Counted from the stretch's first letter, positions 31,738-49,590 are shown. The stretch: DNA of 64,000 nt from Tricholomella constricta (GCA_013368375.1 JAACJP010000021.1:186001-250000), one strand, 5' to 3'. Numbers and translations are program-made. Notes: generated from the letters alone by a model not told the origin.

Positions 31738-32274
31738 CTACTCCCTCCGCAGCCCTGGCGTCGGTGGCACGAATCCCGACGCATGCTGCGTCACCCGCCG
31801 GTGCGTCGAGCCCTCTTCCACCTCGATTTCCTTGGGGATCTTGCCCTCCTGCGCCACGGTGCTCGCCTGCACCCCGCGCCGCAGAATCGCATCCTGCAGC
31901 GCAGGCATGAGCCCGGGCGCCTTGACGTTTAGGTGCTGCTTCTGTGCGCGAGAGAGGTCGTCGCGCGAGTTTGGAAGGGGGTCGGCCGCGGTGGCGGGCC
32001 CGGGGGAGCGTGGATTGATATTGATATTGGGTAATGAGTGCGCGGGCGTGTTTGCGGTGCTCGTGCCGGAGGGGGAAGAAGGGGTTACGTTGTTGTGTCT
32101 TTTATGCTGGTGGTGTTGGTGCTGGGTGGGATGATTTGTAGGTGATGTGTGGAAGAAGACGAGGCGGCGGCGGGGAGAGAGAGCGGTGTGCGCTTTAAAC
32201 AGTGTTGAGCGACGCGGTGAAGTTGACCAGAGGAGGCGGAGCATCGTGATATGAAGTTTATCTGTGCTGGACAC
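31738..32274 (-). CDS. Small protein with a mitochondrial-type presequence, unknown function
   Basis: A single-exon frame of 178 codons. The second ATG (codon 11, MLRLLWSTSPRRS) makes a better start because it begins an Arg/Ser/Leu-rich, acid-free amphipathic presequence ending near a VFFHTSP motif, typical of mitochondrial import and cleavage. A His/Asn/Pro-rich linker follows. Then comes a compact stretch (SRAQKQHLNVKAPGLMPALQ to EVEEGSTHRR) that looks like the conserved part. It ends GFVPPTPGLRRE. I do not recognise the domain. It is convergent with the septin gene. Confidence 0.6.
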   Translation of the reverse strand: MSSTDKLHITMLRLLWSTSPRRSTLFKAHTALSPRRRLVFFHTSPTNHPTQHQHHQHKRHNNVTPSSPSGTSTANTPAHSLPNININPRSPGPATAADPLPNSRDDLSRAQKQHLNVKAPGLMPALQDAILRRGVQASTVAQEGKIPKEIEVEEGSTHRRVTQHASGFVPPTPGLRRE

Positions 32275-33014
32275 TGGAGAGTTGGAAAGTGAAATTGTGT
32301 CTTTTGTGGAGCGAAATATCTCAAATAATAGTTATGGTCTCAGACCCGCCGTATTGGCCGGATCGGGTAACAGGCGGGAGGGCGGGATTCGCAGGGTAAA
32401 TAAAAAGCATTACACCACCAATTCATTTCATCCATCACTGGAATATTGAACGGCTGATTGCCTGCCAGTCTTGGCCGGATATGTCCAAATATGGCTCAGA
32501 CGTCCGCCGAATGTTGGATCATAATTTGGTGGATATTCCTTGAGACTCGAATTCATAGATGTCTGCGCCAGAATGTTAGCTAGGTATCTCAACTTCCCTG
32601 ATGTTGAACATTGACCTCTCGGTGACCTTGAAGAGACAGGGCCTGGACCAGTGGGAATTCTCGCATTGCTGGCAAAAATAAAATAAAATTGTGGATTACG
32701 AACAATGTATTGGATGAAACTACATAGATACACTGGCCTACAAAAATTCTATAGATGGTAGGTAGCATGGCCGTGTCCATATAACAACTCCTGTACCCAC
32801 TTGCCCTGCCTGCATGTCAGAACCCGCTAATCTCCCGCTCACCCAGTAATCACATCTGTATCCACCACTCGGCTCTCCAGCCCCCCGTGCCCGCGGTCAT
32901 TTGTCCTTGAAATAGTAGTGCGTGACCGTCCCCTCAGTGATGCATCTGCCCTGTAACAAAAGCAGAGTCAGTTCGAAAGACGGTTTCAAGGAGGAAATGT
33001 AAGAGTACATACAA
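32275..33014. other. Intergenic stretch
   Basis: Promoter side of the mitochondrial-type gene, then sequence with no convincing frame. No repeat seen. Confidence 0.6.
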
Positions 33015-34240
33015 AACCATAACCTGACGATCGCACTCCGGGTCCTTCGCGAGACGTCTCTTCTTGAACGGCGGCAGTCCAGCTTCTTTGTTCTGCCCGT
33101 TATTCGAGTGTACGTCCTCGACCCTTCCCGCTTCTCCCCTAGAGTACGCATCGCAATGATTGAATCGGCGTGCCTTTTCTTGATGAAGCACAAATCATCC
33201 CCGGGGGATGCTTCATATAAGGATGACGCCACAGCCCTAGCAGTGGAAGAAGGCAATTTCCAGACGATCCTACTCGACGCGATAATACCTGACACAAAAT
33301 TAATCGAGGCTCTTCTTGTATTGGCCTCCCACCAAGGAGCGACGAGACCGCGAGAGGAGGTCATCGAGCATGCCTTGAAACTCGTGCACCAAATGGACGC
33401 TCAGATGCTTCTCGGTGACGCCCTATATTGCCACGCAAAAATCCTCTTTGGCTCGACAGAACTAAAGACGCTTTGACAGTGCTCAACCTTGTGAAGCATT
33501 TCTGAAAGTTCAGTCGAGAGAGCGGGCTGCTCAATGCTTGCTAGATTTTGTCGACGTTCAAATTCATGACCCGTGTCGATGCGACGAATCCGAATTGCAT
33601 CAAATTCATGACCCGTGTCGATGCTGGGAATCCGAACTGCGTCTAATAGAACTGGCTAAAATTGAATTTGAGGAGTTCGACAGTGAGCAGGGTATCGCTC
33701 GCAGCGTCTGTTATCTTGGGTTCGTCCTGTGCCCGGGTTTCGACATGGTAGAGGAGGGCATTGAACTCCTTATTTTCGCAACGGATCTGCTTCAAATTCT
33801 TCAAGATCCGCTGTATCAAGCCCGCTGCGCATACTTTCTTTCAATTGCCTACTTCTGGAAGGGAATGTACGACGACGCACTCAAATGGGGAGTTTTCGCG
33901 GCACAGGAGCATAAGTCTCTCGGGAAATACAGGCGACGAGAAACCGCTCGTTGCGCAAGTCGAGTTCGCGAAGGGTGACTATACCGCTGCGCTCGAGATG
34001 TCGGTCCAGAGTCTTGAGAGCTGCATATCGTATGGCCGTCACGGGGACATCGCTCAAACACTAGAATTGATCGGTCGCGCCTGGGAAAAGCTAGGGAAAA
34101 AAGGCAGATGCACAGAGCGCCTATGACGAAGCCATGCAGTATTTCAGTACTGCGCGACCCGAGTTGGGAAGGCATGGCGCGATGCGCTGTCAAATGTATA
34201 TCGGATTGTTGGGAGAGCCAACCTCAAAGCCGACCGATGA
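33015..34240 (+). pseudogene. Broken inverted copy of the neighbouring NLR C-terminal half
   Basis: Translated pieces in three frames match the downstream NLR (34788-37836) in order: NLT.AL.VLRE, SFFVLPVI, MIESAC.FLM.HKS.PGD.SYK, EALLVLASH, VIEHALKLV, ARSVCYLG, ARCAYFLSIAYFW, VEFAKGDYTAALE, DIAQTLELIGR. This covers the end of the NB region and the TPR region only. The NB motifs are absent. It carries a stop at 3474-relative position 33474-33476 and at least two later frame changes. A 42-nt in-frame tandem duplication (33563-33646 area) repeats the peptide IHDPCRC. It lies tail to tail with the intact gene. Probably a dead partial duplicate. Confidence 0.85.
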
Positions 34241-34787
34241 CGAGCGCAACTCCTTGGTTGGAAGATATTGATTCAACTTGGTTTAGAATACAATAATTTG
34301 AACATCTTATGATTGGACATAGATCAGAATCGAAACTCAAATTTACTATTATCTTGACAAGGTTACCTGATGATGACCATGTCGCATTAAGCACATAGTA
34401 AATCCGTGACCCTGAGACTTGAAAGCCAACCTCGAATTTGGCCATGGATCGAGAGTTGCACAATCACAGAGGCATGCATGTCGTGAGATGAAGACGAAGT
34501 GTGTTGCGTCTGATAAATTTCGTCTTGGTGTTTGCCCACACTCAACAGAACCTCATGTCGCATCTAAGCATTCCGGGCCAAGCACAATCCACTACCGCTT
34601 CGGCGGATTACTACAAATACCAGCCAACTTCCGGGCGTACATAGGGCAATGGACACTTGAGTGGACTAACCCCAGAGTCATGACGGAACGCTACATACAA
34701 ACAACGGTGAATAGGAGAAGCGACACGTTCCCGAATCGCCCCCAAGGGGCGAAGAAAGAAAAGAAGCGCAATCCAATGTGAGTCGAG
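34241..34787. other. Spacer between the NLR pseudogene and the NLR gene
   Basis: Axis of the inverted pair. Short open frames only, and no repeat seen. Confidence 0.6.
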
Positions 34788-37700
34788 TCAAACGTCATGA
34801 TAATATCCATCCAACGCATCTCTCTCTTCACCAGTCGGCTCCAACAGCGGATCCTCCAACATCCTGGAATACATCCGACAGCGTATCATACCATGCTCGC
34901 CCAATTGCGTCTGGGTGGTGTTATAATATCGCATAGCTTCAACATAAGCACTCTGCGCATCCGCCTGCCGGCCCATCCTTGACCAGGTGCGTCCAATCAT
35001 CTCGAGCGTTTGAGCAATATCCAAAGGACGGCCATACGACTTGCAGCTCTCAAGACACCGCCTCAACGTCTGAAGAGCACCTGCATAGTCACCTTTTGCG
35101 AATTCCACATGCGCCACAAGCCGCGTTACATCACCCGAATATTGCCCATAACGATCATATTCTTGTTCCGCCAATTTTCCCCATTCTTGAGCATTATCGT
35201 ACTCTCTGTCCCAGAAGTAAACAAGTGAGAGGAAGTACGTGCAGCGTGCATGGTACCGCGAATCCGAGGGATTCTGGAGCATCTCCCTCGCGCGCGTGAG
35301 GAAATCAGCGGCCTCTTCGTACCTGCCAACCTGCGCATGTACGATTCCGAGATAATAGAGGCTCCGAGCGACACCACTGGTATGATTTAGCTCCTCGAAA
35401 GACGTTTTTGCCTCCTCGGCCAGGCGCTGGTCCCGATCGTAATCTGGGTCCGCTAGGTGGTGCACTTCGACGAAGTCTAGGAAACACTCAGCTACTCGCT
35501 CTTTCGCCTGAATTGCTACGAAAGCTTCTTGTGCGAGACCAAAATGTTTCAAGGCCTCATCGTAGCGATCTAGGTTCAAGAACATCTTGGCATAGGTACG
35601 CAAGACGTCGCCGAGAAGGGCCTGGTTGCTCTTCATCTGGCGCACAAGCTTCAAAGTGTGCTCGATGACCTCCATTCGTGGTCTAGTCGCTGCGTGATGT
35701 GACGCTAGTACAAGAAGGGCTTCAATCACGTTGGTTTCAGCGACTTTGACCTCAAGGAGAATTGCTTGCAAGTTGTCTTCCTCCACCGTGAGTGCTGCGG
35801 CATTCTCCTTGTAGGAGACATCTCCAGGCACAGACTTGTGGTGCATGAGAAATTTGCACGCCGATTCGATCATCGATAAGCGCACTGCATTCGGGAATCG
35901 GGAATGGTCGAGGATGTACGCCTGTATGACCGGGAGAACGAAGAAGTATGACCGCCCTCGTTCTATTAGGCACGCCTCGCGCAAGACTTGAAGTGCGCCC
36001 GTAAGATTTGGTAAGTTTCGCGCCCACCACTTCGCGAGAACGTCGTATGTGGTGCCAACGGGCAGCATGGCGAGGGTGGCGAGGAGCTCGTACGCCTCCG
36101 GGTGTTTCTTCATTGCTGGATTGTCGACGGAGAGGCTGATACAGATATCCATGCTATGCTCGGCGTCCGATCCCTGTCCAAGCATCGCAGTGCCAGTTCT
36201 CTTGTACTCCTTGACCAGCTCCTCCGCTCCCAGTCCAGTGACTTTGCCGACGGTGGCCATCAGTGTAACTGCCAACGGCATATTCCCTACAACTTTGAGC
36301 AGGTTGGGGAGCTTGGGATCGTTGCTCCCCTCCGTGTTGATGTCCGTGTAGATGCGACGCGCGGCATCCTCGTCGATCGCTCGGAGATCAACCGAATACC
36401 ACTGGATGTCATTGCAGGGCGCATTAGAGGATCTCATGGTGAGGAATAAAGTGACATGCGGGATGCGTTCGATGTCGCGAAGGATCCTTTCTGTCTCCGA
36501 TCGCCGCCCGTCCACGTTCCATGGCGTCTCGAAGTTGTCGAGTAAGAGTACGAGGGGGTCCGATGCGTTGAGTTCAGAGAGGATATCCGCAAGTGCATTC
36601 CCAGTATTCTGGCTTGTACCCAGCGCGGCGTACAAGGTGTCGAGCAAAAGAGGAATCGATGTCGCTTGGACACATGGCACCCAGATCAGGCTACGGTCCG
36701 AAAATTGCTTCTTCAGGTCGGGGTGCGACATGACTGCAAGAGCGGTGCAAGTCTTACCCATGCCGCCTGGGCCCAGAAGGCAAACACGGGGCCTCTTCTG
36801 ACCCTCTGAGGCAGCCGTCAAGGTGCGGACGAGATCTGCCACAGTCGCATCACGGCCATGGAAGATATCCGTGTTCGCAGGGATGGTACCGCGCGAGCGT
36901 GGCTGTAAGGAAGGGGAGGTCGTTGACAGTCGTCCTTGCAGGATAGCTTTGACTTCGTCCATTGTGACTTGGAGTTGTTCGAGAGACTTTTGATGGCTTT
37001 CATGGAAGCTGAATATCTGTTTTTCCAATTTATTGAGAAGATTCGTATCGTTGATCTGGCGCACTAGCTTCAAAAAAGTGAATTTTGAACGCCAGGGTAT
37101 AAGGCACTAGCCAAGGTCAAGAGCTTACATTGAAACTTTCTAGCGCGCTCTCAAGACGGCCGACGCATTTCCTAACCTTGTCTTCATTGAAGCTTCTGAA
37201 TAGAATCAGCAGCAGGGCATGTTGGGATGCTATTTCATCGAGCTTCGTTTGAATATACGTTAGATCCCTGCAATGTGTTCTCAACATAGAATGCATTGTG
37301 AGCTGAGGGATCGCAAAATTACTTCTCAAGGGATTTAATGTCCTGTTTGAGCTTCTCCTGGATCTCCTCTGCCTTCTTCCCCTTCAATTCATGGACCAAG
37401 ATCGTCACGAGCGTCTTTATGCGCAGCTTCAACTCTTCTGCCCGCTCCAACGTAGCGTGGCTATCCTACATTTCCAACACAACTCGTTATCCAAGAGGGA
37501 GATCTCTCAGAGGCCACTGGACTATCCGCTTACATCACATGCCTGGATGAGGTTTGTCGCGATTTTGACGGCGGCGCCAACTCCGGGAACGGGGATTTGT
37601 TCTGCCACGGCCGCGAGGACCTTGAGGAACTCCTTCGCTGCTTCGCCGGTATACTCGCTAGAAGTAGGTTTTCCGAGCCCGTCGTCAAACTGCAGCTTAG

Positions 37701-37836
37701 CCTCCTTACTGGAAACCTGTGGGTCGAAAACAAAAAACGTTGCTCAGTCCTGGGCCAACGGAGGCGCAGTAGAAGTAGCCTTCCCTTTTGATCGTTTTCG
37801 GGCTCGAAGTGAGACGCAGCATTCGCGGGCGAACAT
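34788..37836 (-). CDS. NLR-like STAND protein: four-helix N-domain, NB-ARC, TPR
   Basis: Exons 37716-37534, 37465-37323, 37267-37129 and 37067-34788 join in phase. A first exon starting near 37836 is likely, but its donor is unresolved. The N-terminal region (QIPVPGVGAAVKIATNLI, then a helix-rich 150 residues) resembles the four-helix domain of MLKL/HeLo-like proteins. The NB-ARC follows with FHGRD, Walker A GPGGMGKT (residues 101-108 of the last-exon frame) and Walker B LVLLLDNFE. The last 350 residues are TPR-like (ALKHFGLAQEA, GRYEEAADF, GDYAGALQTL). In fungi such proteins are thought to sense non-self or stress and trigger regulated cell death. That role is inferred from architecture. No damage seen. 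Confidence 0.88.
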
Positions 37837-38153
37837 GGTAAGCAGAAACCGAGCCGCATGGTTCAGGGAGAGAGTGAGATGGGAGAAAGAAGCGATGTGT
37901 GCTTGCCATTCAAATCCTTACGGCTATATGCCTCGCCTCATGGCCTTCGCACATCAGATGACAAGAATAAAGTGGGTCAATTTGAGAAAATCGCACAGCC
38001 ACCGTGACAAACGAGCGCTTGGACAATGGAGGGACGTTAAAAGCGTTCATTATTAGGTAATACAAGCGCCAGCGTCGACAAAAAGGTAAAGCCGTAAGTA
38101 AGTCAAGCAATAAGATTTCGGTGATAAACAGCGTACTTAACCAAAGCATTGAC

Positions 38154-40693
<2,540 letters not shown>

Positions 40694-41999
40694 CGTGTCT
40701 GCCACACAGAGAGCAGGAAGGCCAGAGCGACCGACCCCGAATGGAAGTTTGTGCTTTTAAGAGAAGCATCATGCCGCATTTTGATCCATCAAAAGTACGG
40801 TCGAATCGGGAGCTTGTCCGGGTTGTGGGGCAAGCAATGAGGAGACATCAAACGCCAGTGCGAAGTCATCGCGGAGCTCAAGATCGGCTTATGAGATCCA
40901 GGTAGGTCTAGGTGGGTATTTTTTTAGATTTTTTTTTCAAGGTACCACCATGCTACCATATAGAGGAGATCCTTGTCCTGTATTTTTTGCTATGAGATTT
41001 GGAGACGGGTGTGTGTGTCGAGCAGGTGAAGGACGCGAACAGGCGATGCTCAAGCCAAACACGCGTTTGCCAAATATCCACATCGGGACACTCGTCCTCG
41101 GCAATCAAACGGCTGAAGTTCCACGGCGCACTGTTCAATGTTGAATTCAATAAATTCAATGTACTCGAGCACGAATTGTCGCTCATCGAGAGTAGATATC
41201 GATGCGTACGAATGGAGAACTCTCTGTCACGACGAGGCTTTAGCTTTTGGAACGAGGATGGCAGATGGATGATCCAGCGCCCAGGGGTGAGCATGTGCGC
41301 CCAGTGGAGTCGGCCAAACTTTGTGAGCTTCCATATCAAAAAATTACATCACCGCAGAACAATTTTCGAAGATGTTGTCGCATGTGGTATGCCTGATTGT
41401 AGTGCACCTGAGAAAGCGAGGGTAGGTAGGGTTTAAGCCCGGCAGCGAGCCCGGAACTCACTTCCTTAAGAGTCGATGTGAGTCTTTCTATCTCGACCCT
41501 GCAGTGTATTTGCGATAATCCCGGATGCGCAGGTCACAAACTTCAAAGATCACCTTGAAGGACCTTTCAAAGTTGTTTGAAGATATGATAGCTAGTTTTG
41601 TGATCAGGTTGGCGCCGCAGAATTCCCCGCCACCAAGAGCTCGCTGGTGAAAATTGCAAAGTACCCGAAAAGAGGAAAAGAAAGTTGGCTGCCATCAACT
41701 GTCATTGCGCTTCGTGACGACGCTTTTATGATCGGTTTGATGATCGCTAAGCCTCGGTCTCAAATGACATGACGAGGTCAGCTCGTAAAGGAGGCCATTC
41801 AGAGGGCGATAGGGTCACACCATGTTCATGAAACCACGCAAGTGGTGGACTGCGGGCGTACAAAACAATCAAAATGGCCTACGTACACCCTGACTCGCAA
41901 TATACACACAAGTCGCTCTACTAGCATCTACAAAGAATCCTCCCCCGAAGGACCAATTACAACCAGGTACTCAAGTAACGCTCATCCCTTAGAGCCCGT
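40694..41999. other. Intergenic stretch
   Basis: Promoter side of the transporter and 3' flank of PRP43. Two frames over 100 codons (40953-41339 minus, 40999-41436 plus) overlap each other, lack motifs and are not supported. Confidence 0.6.
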
Positions 42000-44865
<2,866 letters not shown>

Positions 44866-45181
44866 GATATCAAAGGAGAGAGGAGGAAGTTTGTACAGTG
44901 ACAGTTGTGACTCCAAAATCAATATTTGTCACACGCTCGCACCGGCTATCATTCCTCGCCACCATCACTCAGGAATATACGATAATTACTGTCAGCCTCA
45001 CTCAATCCCGATCCTTGCAAGATGTACGGTCAGCCTCAATCCCTACAAAAGGGCGTTCCGCTTCTAGCAATTCCTCGCCATCTCCAACATCCTCACCACC
45101 ACCCCTCCCCCCTAAACAAGTAGGTCTTACGATCTCCCACCTCCCTCGCTTGCTTACCCCAGTCCAAACATACATCAACAG

Positions 45182-45453
45182 ATGTCGTCATCGCCACCCA
45201 GTAAGTGGAGTTGGCATCCTTCAGGTATATACTTATTTTATATTTTCAGTCTCCGCCGACGTCGCAAGACTCAAAATCGACCTCGCAAAACTGAGGCTCG
45301 AGATGGTTGGCCTGGAGCAAAAAGGTTAGTATTTCTTTTCTTCAATATCACTATCGATATCATTTCCTAATATCGCTGCCACTATTAGTTAATCTCAATC
45401 TGGCTCTTTCTGGCTTGACCTTGATATATATGATGTATTCACAGCGGAGATAA
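45182..45453 (+). CDS. 52-residue predicted single-pass membrane protein
   Basis: Three exons (45182-45200, 45250-45324, 45389-45453) join in phase through introns of 49 and 64 nt with good signals (GTAAGT...TTTTCAG, GTTAGT...TATTAG). The product starts MSSSPPISADV, continues as a charged heptad helix (ARLKIDLAKLRLEMVGLEQK), and ends with one hydrophobic segment (NLALSGLTLIYMMY) and a basic tail SQRR. That layout fits a small tail-anchored or inner-membrane protein. I do not recognise the family. It is divergent from PRP43, whose start lies 316 bp away, so they may share a promoter region. A short upstream frame (from 45022) may be leader sequence. Confidence 0.55.
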
Positions 45454-45938
45454 TTCATTTTTATTTTGGATATTGGATAATCTATTGTCATTGTAATAGT
45501 CGCATGCCAATCTGCCTCCACCCATGCTGTCGTCAACGTGCTACTTGGGATACAGTCACTTTCTCGGAAAGCTCAATGCTTGTCTCTCTTTCTTGCCCGA
45601 CCCCCGCTCAGAGTCTCGCGGTATGCCCATTTCGCGAACAGTACTGTATGTTTTCCATCGTCAGAACTTCGTAAAGATTATTGGCGTCGCTGAAATGCCG
45701 GTAGTAACTACTAGTGGCTACTTTTGTATCAAACAATAAGTGAGCTACATAAAATGTAAGAAGAGATGTATAAAATACGAGAAGCGTCCATGCCTACGAC
45801 TCGATTTCTGGAGATGATTGGATCTAAACGAGGAGACAAACAATGATCGAGATAATGCTGGCGATCTGACTCACTTCGATCCCTGCCAAATTTTGCGCGG
45901 TCTCCTTCCACTCTCTCTCTTTATCCATAACCACGAAG
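45454..45938. other. Intergenic stretch before TyrRS
   Basis: Contains the promoter side of the TyrRS gene. No gene or repeat seen. Confidence 0.6.
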
Positions 45939-47638
45939 ATGGCAGCAGCGACTGCAGACGAGAGATACGAGCTCATCACCAGGAGATTGCAAGAGGTACT
46001 TGGGGGCGATTCTATCAAGGCGATCTTGGCAGAGGGTCGGTCGCCGAAAGCCTACTGGGGTGCGTTATCATCTCTTGTTACATCTAAGTTGTATCTTGGG
46101 CTGACGGCTCTCTTGCGATATAGGAACGGCACCTACTGGACGACGTAAGTATTGATGATATGTCGAAATCGCGGCGATTGGACGCTGACGTGCGGTGGAC
46201 AGCGCATATCGGGTACTTTGTGCCCCTAGCGAAGATCGCTGATTTCTTGCGGGCGGACGTCGAAGTAAGTCTCAAGCTCACTTCGTCGTGTTTTTGATTT
46301 ACTTCCTTTTGAAATCATTCCGCGCCCTGATCTTGTATGCTTATAATCATATCTCTTAGGTCAAGATTCTGCTGGCAGGCAAGCACAAACAACTCTTTTC
46401 GCGAAAGTCCTAGCAATCTAATAGTATCGGCATCTAGACGTACACGCATTCCTTGACAACCTCAAAGCACCTTTAGAGCTCGTCGCACATCGGACAAAAT
46501 ACTATAAACACCTGCTGCTCGCAGTGTTTACCTCCCTTGGGATCCCTACCTCGAAACTGCATTTTGTCGAGGGCTCATCCTACCAACTCACCAGGGAATA
46601 TAACCTTGACAACTACAAGCTCTGCGCAACGGTGACAGAACACGATGCGAAGAAGGCTGGTGCGGAGGTCGTGAAGCAGGTGGACAGCGCCCTGCTGAGC
46701 GGGCTGTTATACCCCGGACTCCAAGCTCTTGACGAGCAATACCTCGATGTGGACTTCCAATTCGGTGGTGTGGACCAAGTGGGTCCCTTCTCATCTTCTT
46801 GTATAATCATCACGACGCTCATCACAACGCCTGCCTTCAGCGCAAAATTTTCACCTTCGCAGAACTCTACCTCCCGCGCCTCGGCTACCGCAAGCGCGCG
46901 CACCTGATGAATGCCATGGTCCCCGGCCTCGCAGGCGGCAAGATGTCGTCCTCGGACCCGAATTCCAAGATCGACTTCCTCGACGCGCCCGAGGTCGTGC
47001 GCAAGAAGCTCAAGCTCGCGTTCTGCGAGGAGGGCAATGTCGAGGAAAACGGCGTGCTCTCCTTCGTCGAGGCCGTGCTGATCCCCATCAGCGAGCTCCG
47101 CGCCGCGCGCCTCACGGGCGATGTGCTTCTCGAGCACGGCACCGGCGCCCAGAAGCCGTTTGTAGCGGCGGGCGCGCCGGAGGGAACGGTATTCAGTATT
47201 GAGAGGGACGAGAAGTTCGGGGGGTCGACGCATTACAAGTCGTTTGAAGATATGAAGCTGGACTTTGCGGCCAAGGCGCTGCATCCGAAGGATCTTAAGA
47301 CGGCGGTGGCGAATGGAATCATCGATCTGCTCGCGCCGATACGGAAGGCGTTTGAGGAGAATGAGGAGTGGCAGAACATTGAGAAGCTGGCGTACCCTGA
47401 TCTTAATGCGAAACCCGAGAAGAAAAAGAAGAAGGTTCGTTTTGTCGGTGTTTACGGGTCTTCTGATATACTGAGATTGCGCCCGCAGGAGAAGGTCTAC
47501 CATCCACCCCCACCTGGCAAAGGCAAGAACGCGAAGCCGGTCCTTGATGGCGCTGCTGCGCCTGTAGACGGCTCAGCACCTGAGGTGGCACACGCCGCAG
47601 CGGAGGCTGCAAAGCAACAGCCAGAGGCAACTTCGTAG
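45939..47638 (+). CDS. TYS1: Cytosolic tyrosyl-tRNA synthetase
   Basis: Charges tRNA-Tyr with tyrosine in the cytosol. Seven exons (45939-46059, 46124-46144, 46203-46264, 46360-46378, 46438-46778, 46841-47434, 47489-47638) join in phase to 435 residues. Exon 2 (21 nt) and exon 4 (19 nt) are microexons; exon 2 encodes most of TAPTGR, next to the HIGH-type sequence HIGYFVP. The intron after exon 4 starts GC (GCAAGC), a GC-AG intron, and no GT donor nearby would keep the frame. The class I KMSSS signature is [35 protein letters not shown] contacts substrate. A Lys run and an Ala/Pro-rich tail end the protein. Archaeal/eukaryotic-type, not the mitochondrial form. Confidence 0.95.
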
Positions 47639-47846
47639 CATGAGCAGGACATGAGAATTTAAAAGTTGTAAGTATGTATATGAGTAGTGCAATGCTGTCT
47701 GATTATCGTGTACAAGTGTGGGGGGTCGTACATTACGGTAGTGCCTGGTTTCCAATAGAATGGAACGGAGATGAATGTGGGATGCATGCAAAGAGCTGAT
47801 AACGATGAAACTGTAGGGGATTATCTCCGAAGAAGAGTGGTGTGGA

Positions 47847-49590
47847 TCACGATAACGAGCTCGAAATAGACGACGCGGAAAAGTATTTCATCGTTTTTCT
47901 CGCGCACGGCTGTTCTTTGTTTCGACTCTCACGTACTCGCTGTCCTCGCTGTTGGGCTGATCCTCCTTCTGTGCTGCCATGAAAGCCTCGCCAAGTATCT
48001 GGAGCGCAACCGCACGAAGCTGTGCCTTGTCGCGAGTGACGCTGGGGTCTTCCAGCACCCTGTCGCAGGTCTCGCGTAAGACAGACTCAATTTCCAGCTT
48101 CGTTCCCTAGACAAACATAAGTAAAGCCTGCGAAACTTCATAGCAAGTTCTCACCTTGAAGAGGGCCTGCAGACCTTTCTCAGCAGCCTGCTCTTCCAGC
48201 TTCTTCTTCTCCTCTGGGCTCAGATTTCCTGCTTTCTCTGCCGCCTGGATTTGATCAAACACGGCTTTCAATTCAATGGCTGACCGCAGGGTTGATACAC
48301 TGTAGGAGATTTCCTAAGAATAGATAGAGCAGTAGGTGAGAGGAAACTTACGTCTCGCTGAATACATGGTATTTGCCCTGCACGTTGTGGAGCCACCCGC
48401 CAACCCCGAATAGCGTCTGGTTTGTTGCGAGGAAGTGCTTCGCTTTGGCTGTATATACGAAGCCGACGGCATGAAGTAGTTCTACGCCGTAAGACTCGCG
48501 TTTCAGTTCCCTGAAAGTTCATCAGAACATAACGTTATGGAAGAAAGGAATTTACTCACTCAGCCTCAAGCTCGCATATCGTGCGCCAACTATTCGAGAC
48601 ATCAGGATCATTGGGCCCCGTCGCCGATTCCGTAAAGATCCCGAGCTTCCTCTCGAGATTATCCACCAGCTTCTGTACGCGTTCCTTGCGCACGGCAGCT
48701 TTCTGCCCTGTATTTCAGCATCCAATATAGTTTTCAACCGACGGTGAGAGCTCACTTCGGCAGCTTTCTTGCGCTCACGTTCATCCTTCTGCGCCTTCTC
48801 TTCTTCACTCAAGATCTCCCGCCCCTTCGCGTCCCTAACCCGCTTGACGTCACCCTCTTCATTCTCTGCATCTTCTGCTTCCTGCAATGCGGCCTTCATG
48901 TCTCTCGCCAAGCTTATCTGCCCAATGATCGACGAGAATCGCTCCCCACCGAATATCGCACCAAACACCTCTTCAGGGTCGACAAACCCGCCCTCTGGTG
49001 CACTCTCTTTCGACCCGAATTCGTTGTATTTTTTCCGCAATGTATCGTCCGAAAGCGTCTGATACGCGATTGCGATCTCCTTGAACCGCTCTTCTGCGTG
49101 AGGATCGTCGGGATTCTTGTCTGGATGATGCTTGATCGCAAGCCGGCCTGACGAAGGTGGTCAAAAGATATCCCCGTAATATATGTTCGAGAGAAGACGC
49201 ACGATATGCTTTCTTTATGTCGTCTGTGGTGGCATCGATTGGCACCCCCAAAATATCGTAATACCCAGTTTCTAACGGACGCTCCTGGGTCCCTATTTTC
49301 CTGCCTCTACGTGGTGTTGCGCCGCCTTGGCTAGACGACGGCTTGTGGCCCGCGTTGAGCGAATCCTGTGTCCCCGTGTAGTTGCTCGACGAGGGTACTT
49401 GGCCCGAATAAAATGCATGTGAGATAATATTTTGACACGAAAAACACCGGATTTGGAGCAAGGTTCCTGGGCGGGGAAGGGGCAGCGGAACGGGGAACTC
49501 GAGCTGGGCGTTGCACCTGGTATTCGAGCAGCTTGTGGGTATATGTGGTGCTAGGGGCCTCGAGGGCAGGATGGGGTACGACGAGCTCAT
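47847..49590 (-). CDS. DnaJ (Hsp40) co-chaperone with DnaJ-X domain, Caj1/Djp1-like
   Basis: Starts at ATG 49590 and ends at TGA 47847, with several short introns. The N-terminal 90 residues have two CxxC-type pairs ([20 protein letters not shown]), suggesting a small zinc ribbon. The J domain begins [12 protein letters not shown] and contains the HPD motif in [14 protein letters not shown], so it should stimulate an Hsp70 ATPase. Then comes [10 protein letters not shown], an acidic/Lys-rich linker and the DnaJ-X region ([18 protein letters not shown]). The layout matches yeast Caj1 and Djp1, the latter linked to peroxisomal import; assignment to one of them is not possible. The N-terminal Cys pairs are an addition I do not associate with those proteins. 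Confidence 0.88.

Noticed and set aside
46613..47503. 296-codon frame opposite TyrRS
   Set aside because: Antisense shadow of the KMSSS-containing exons.
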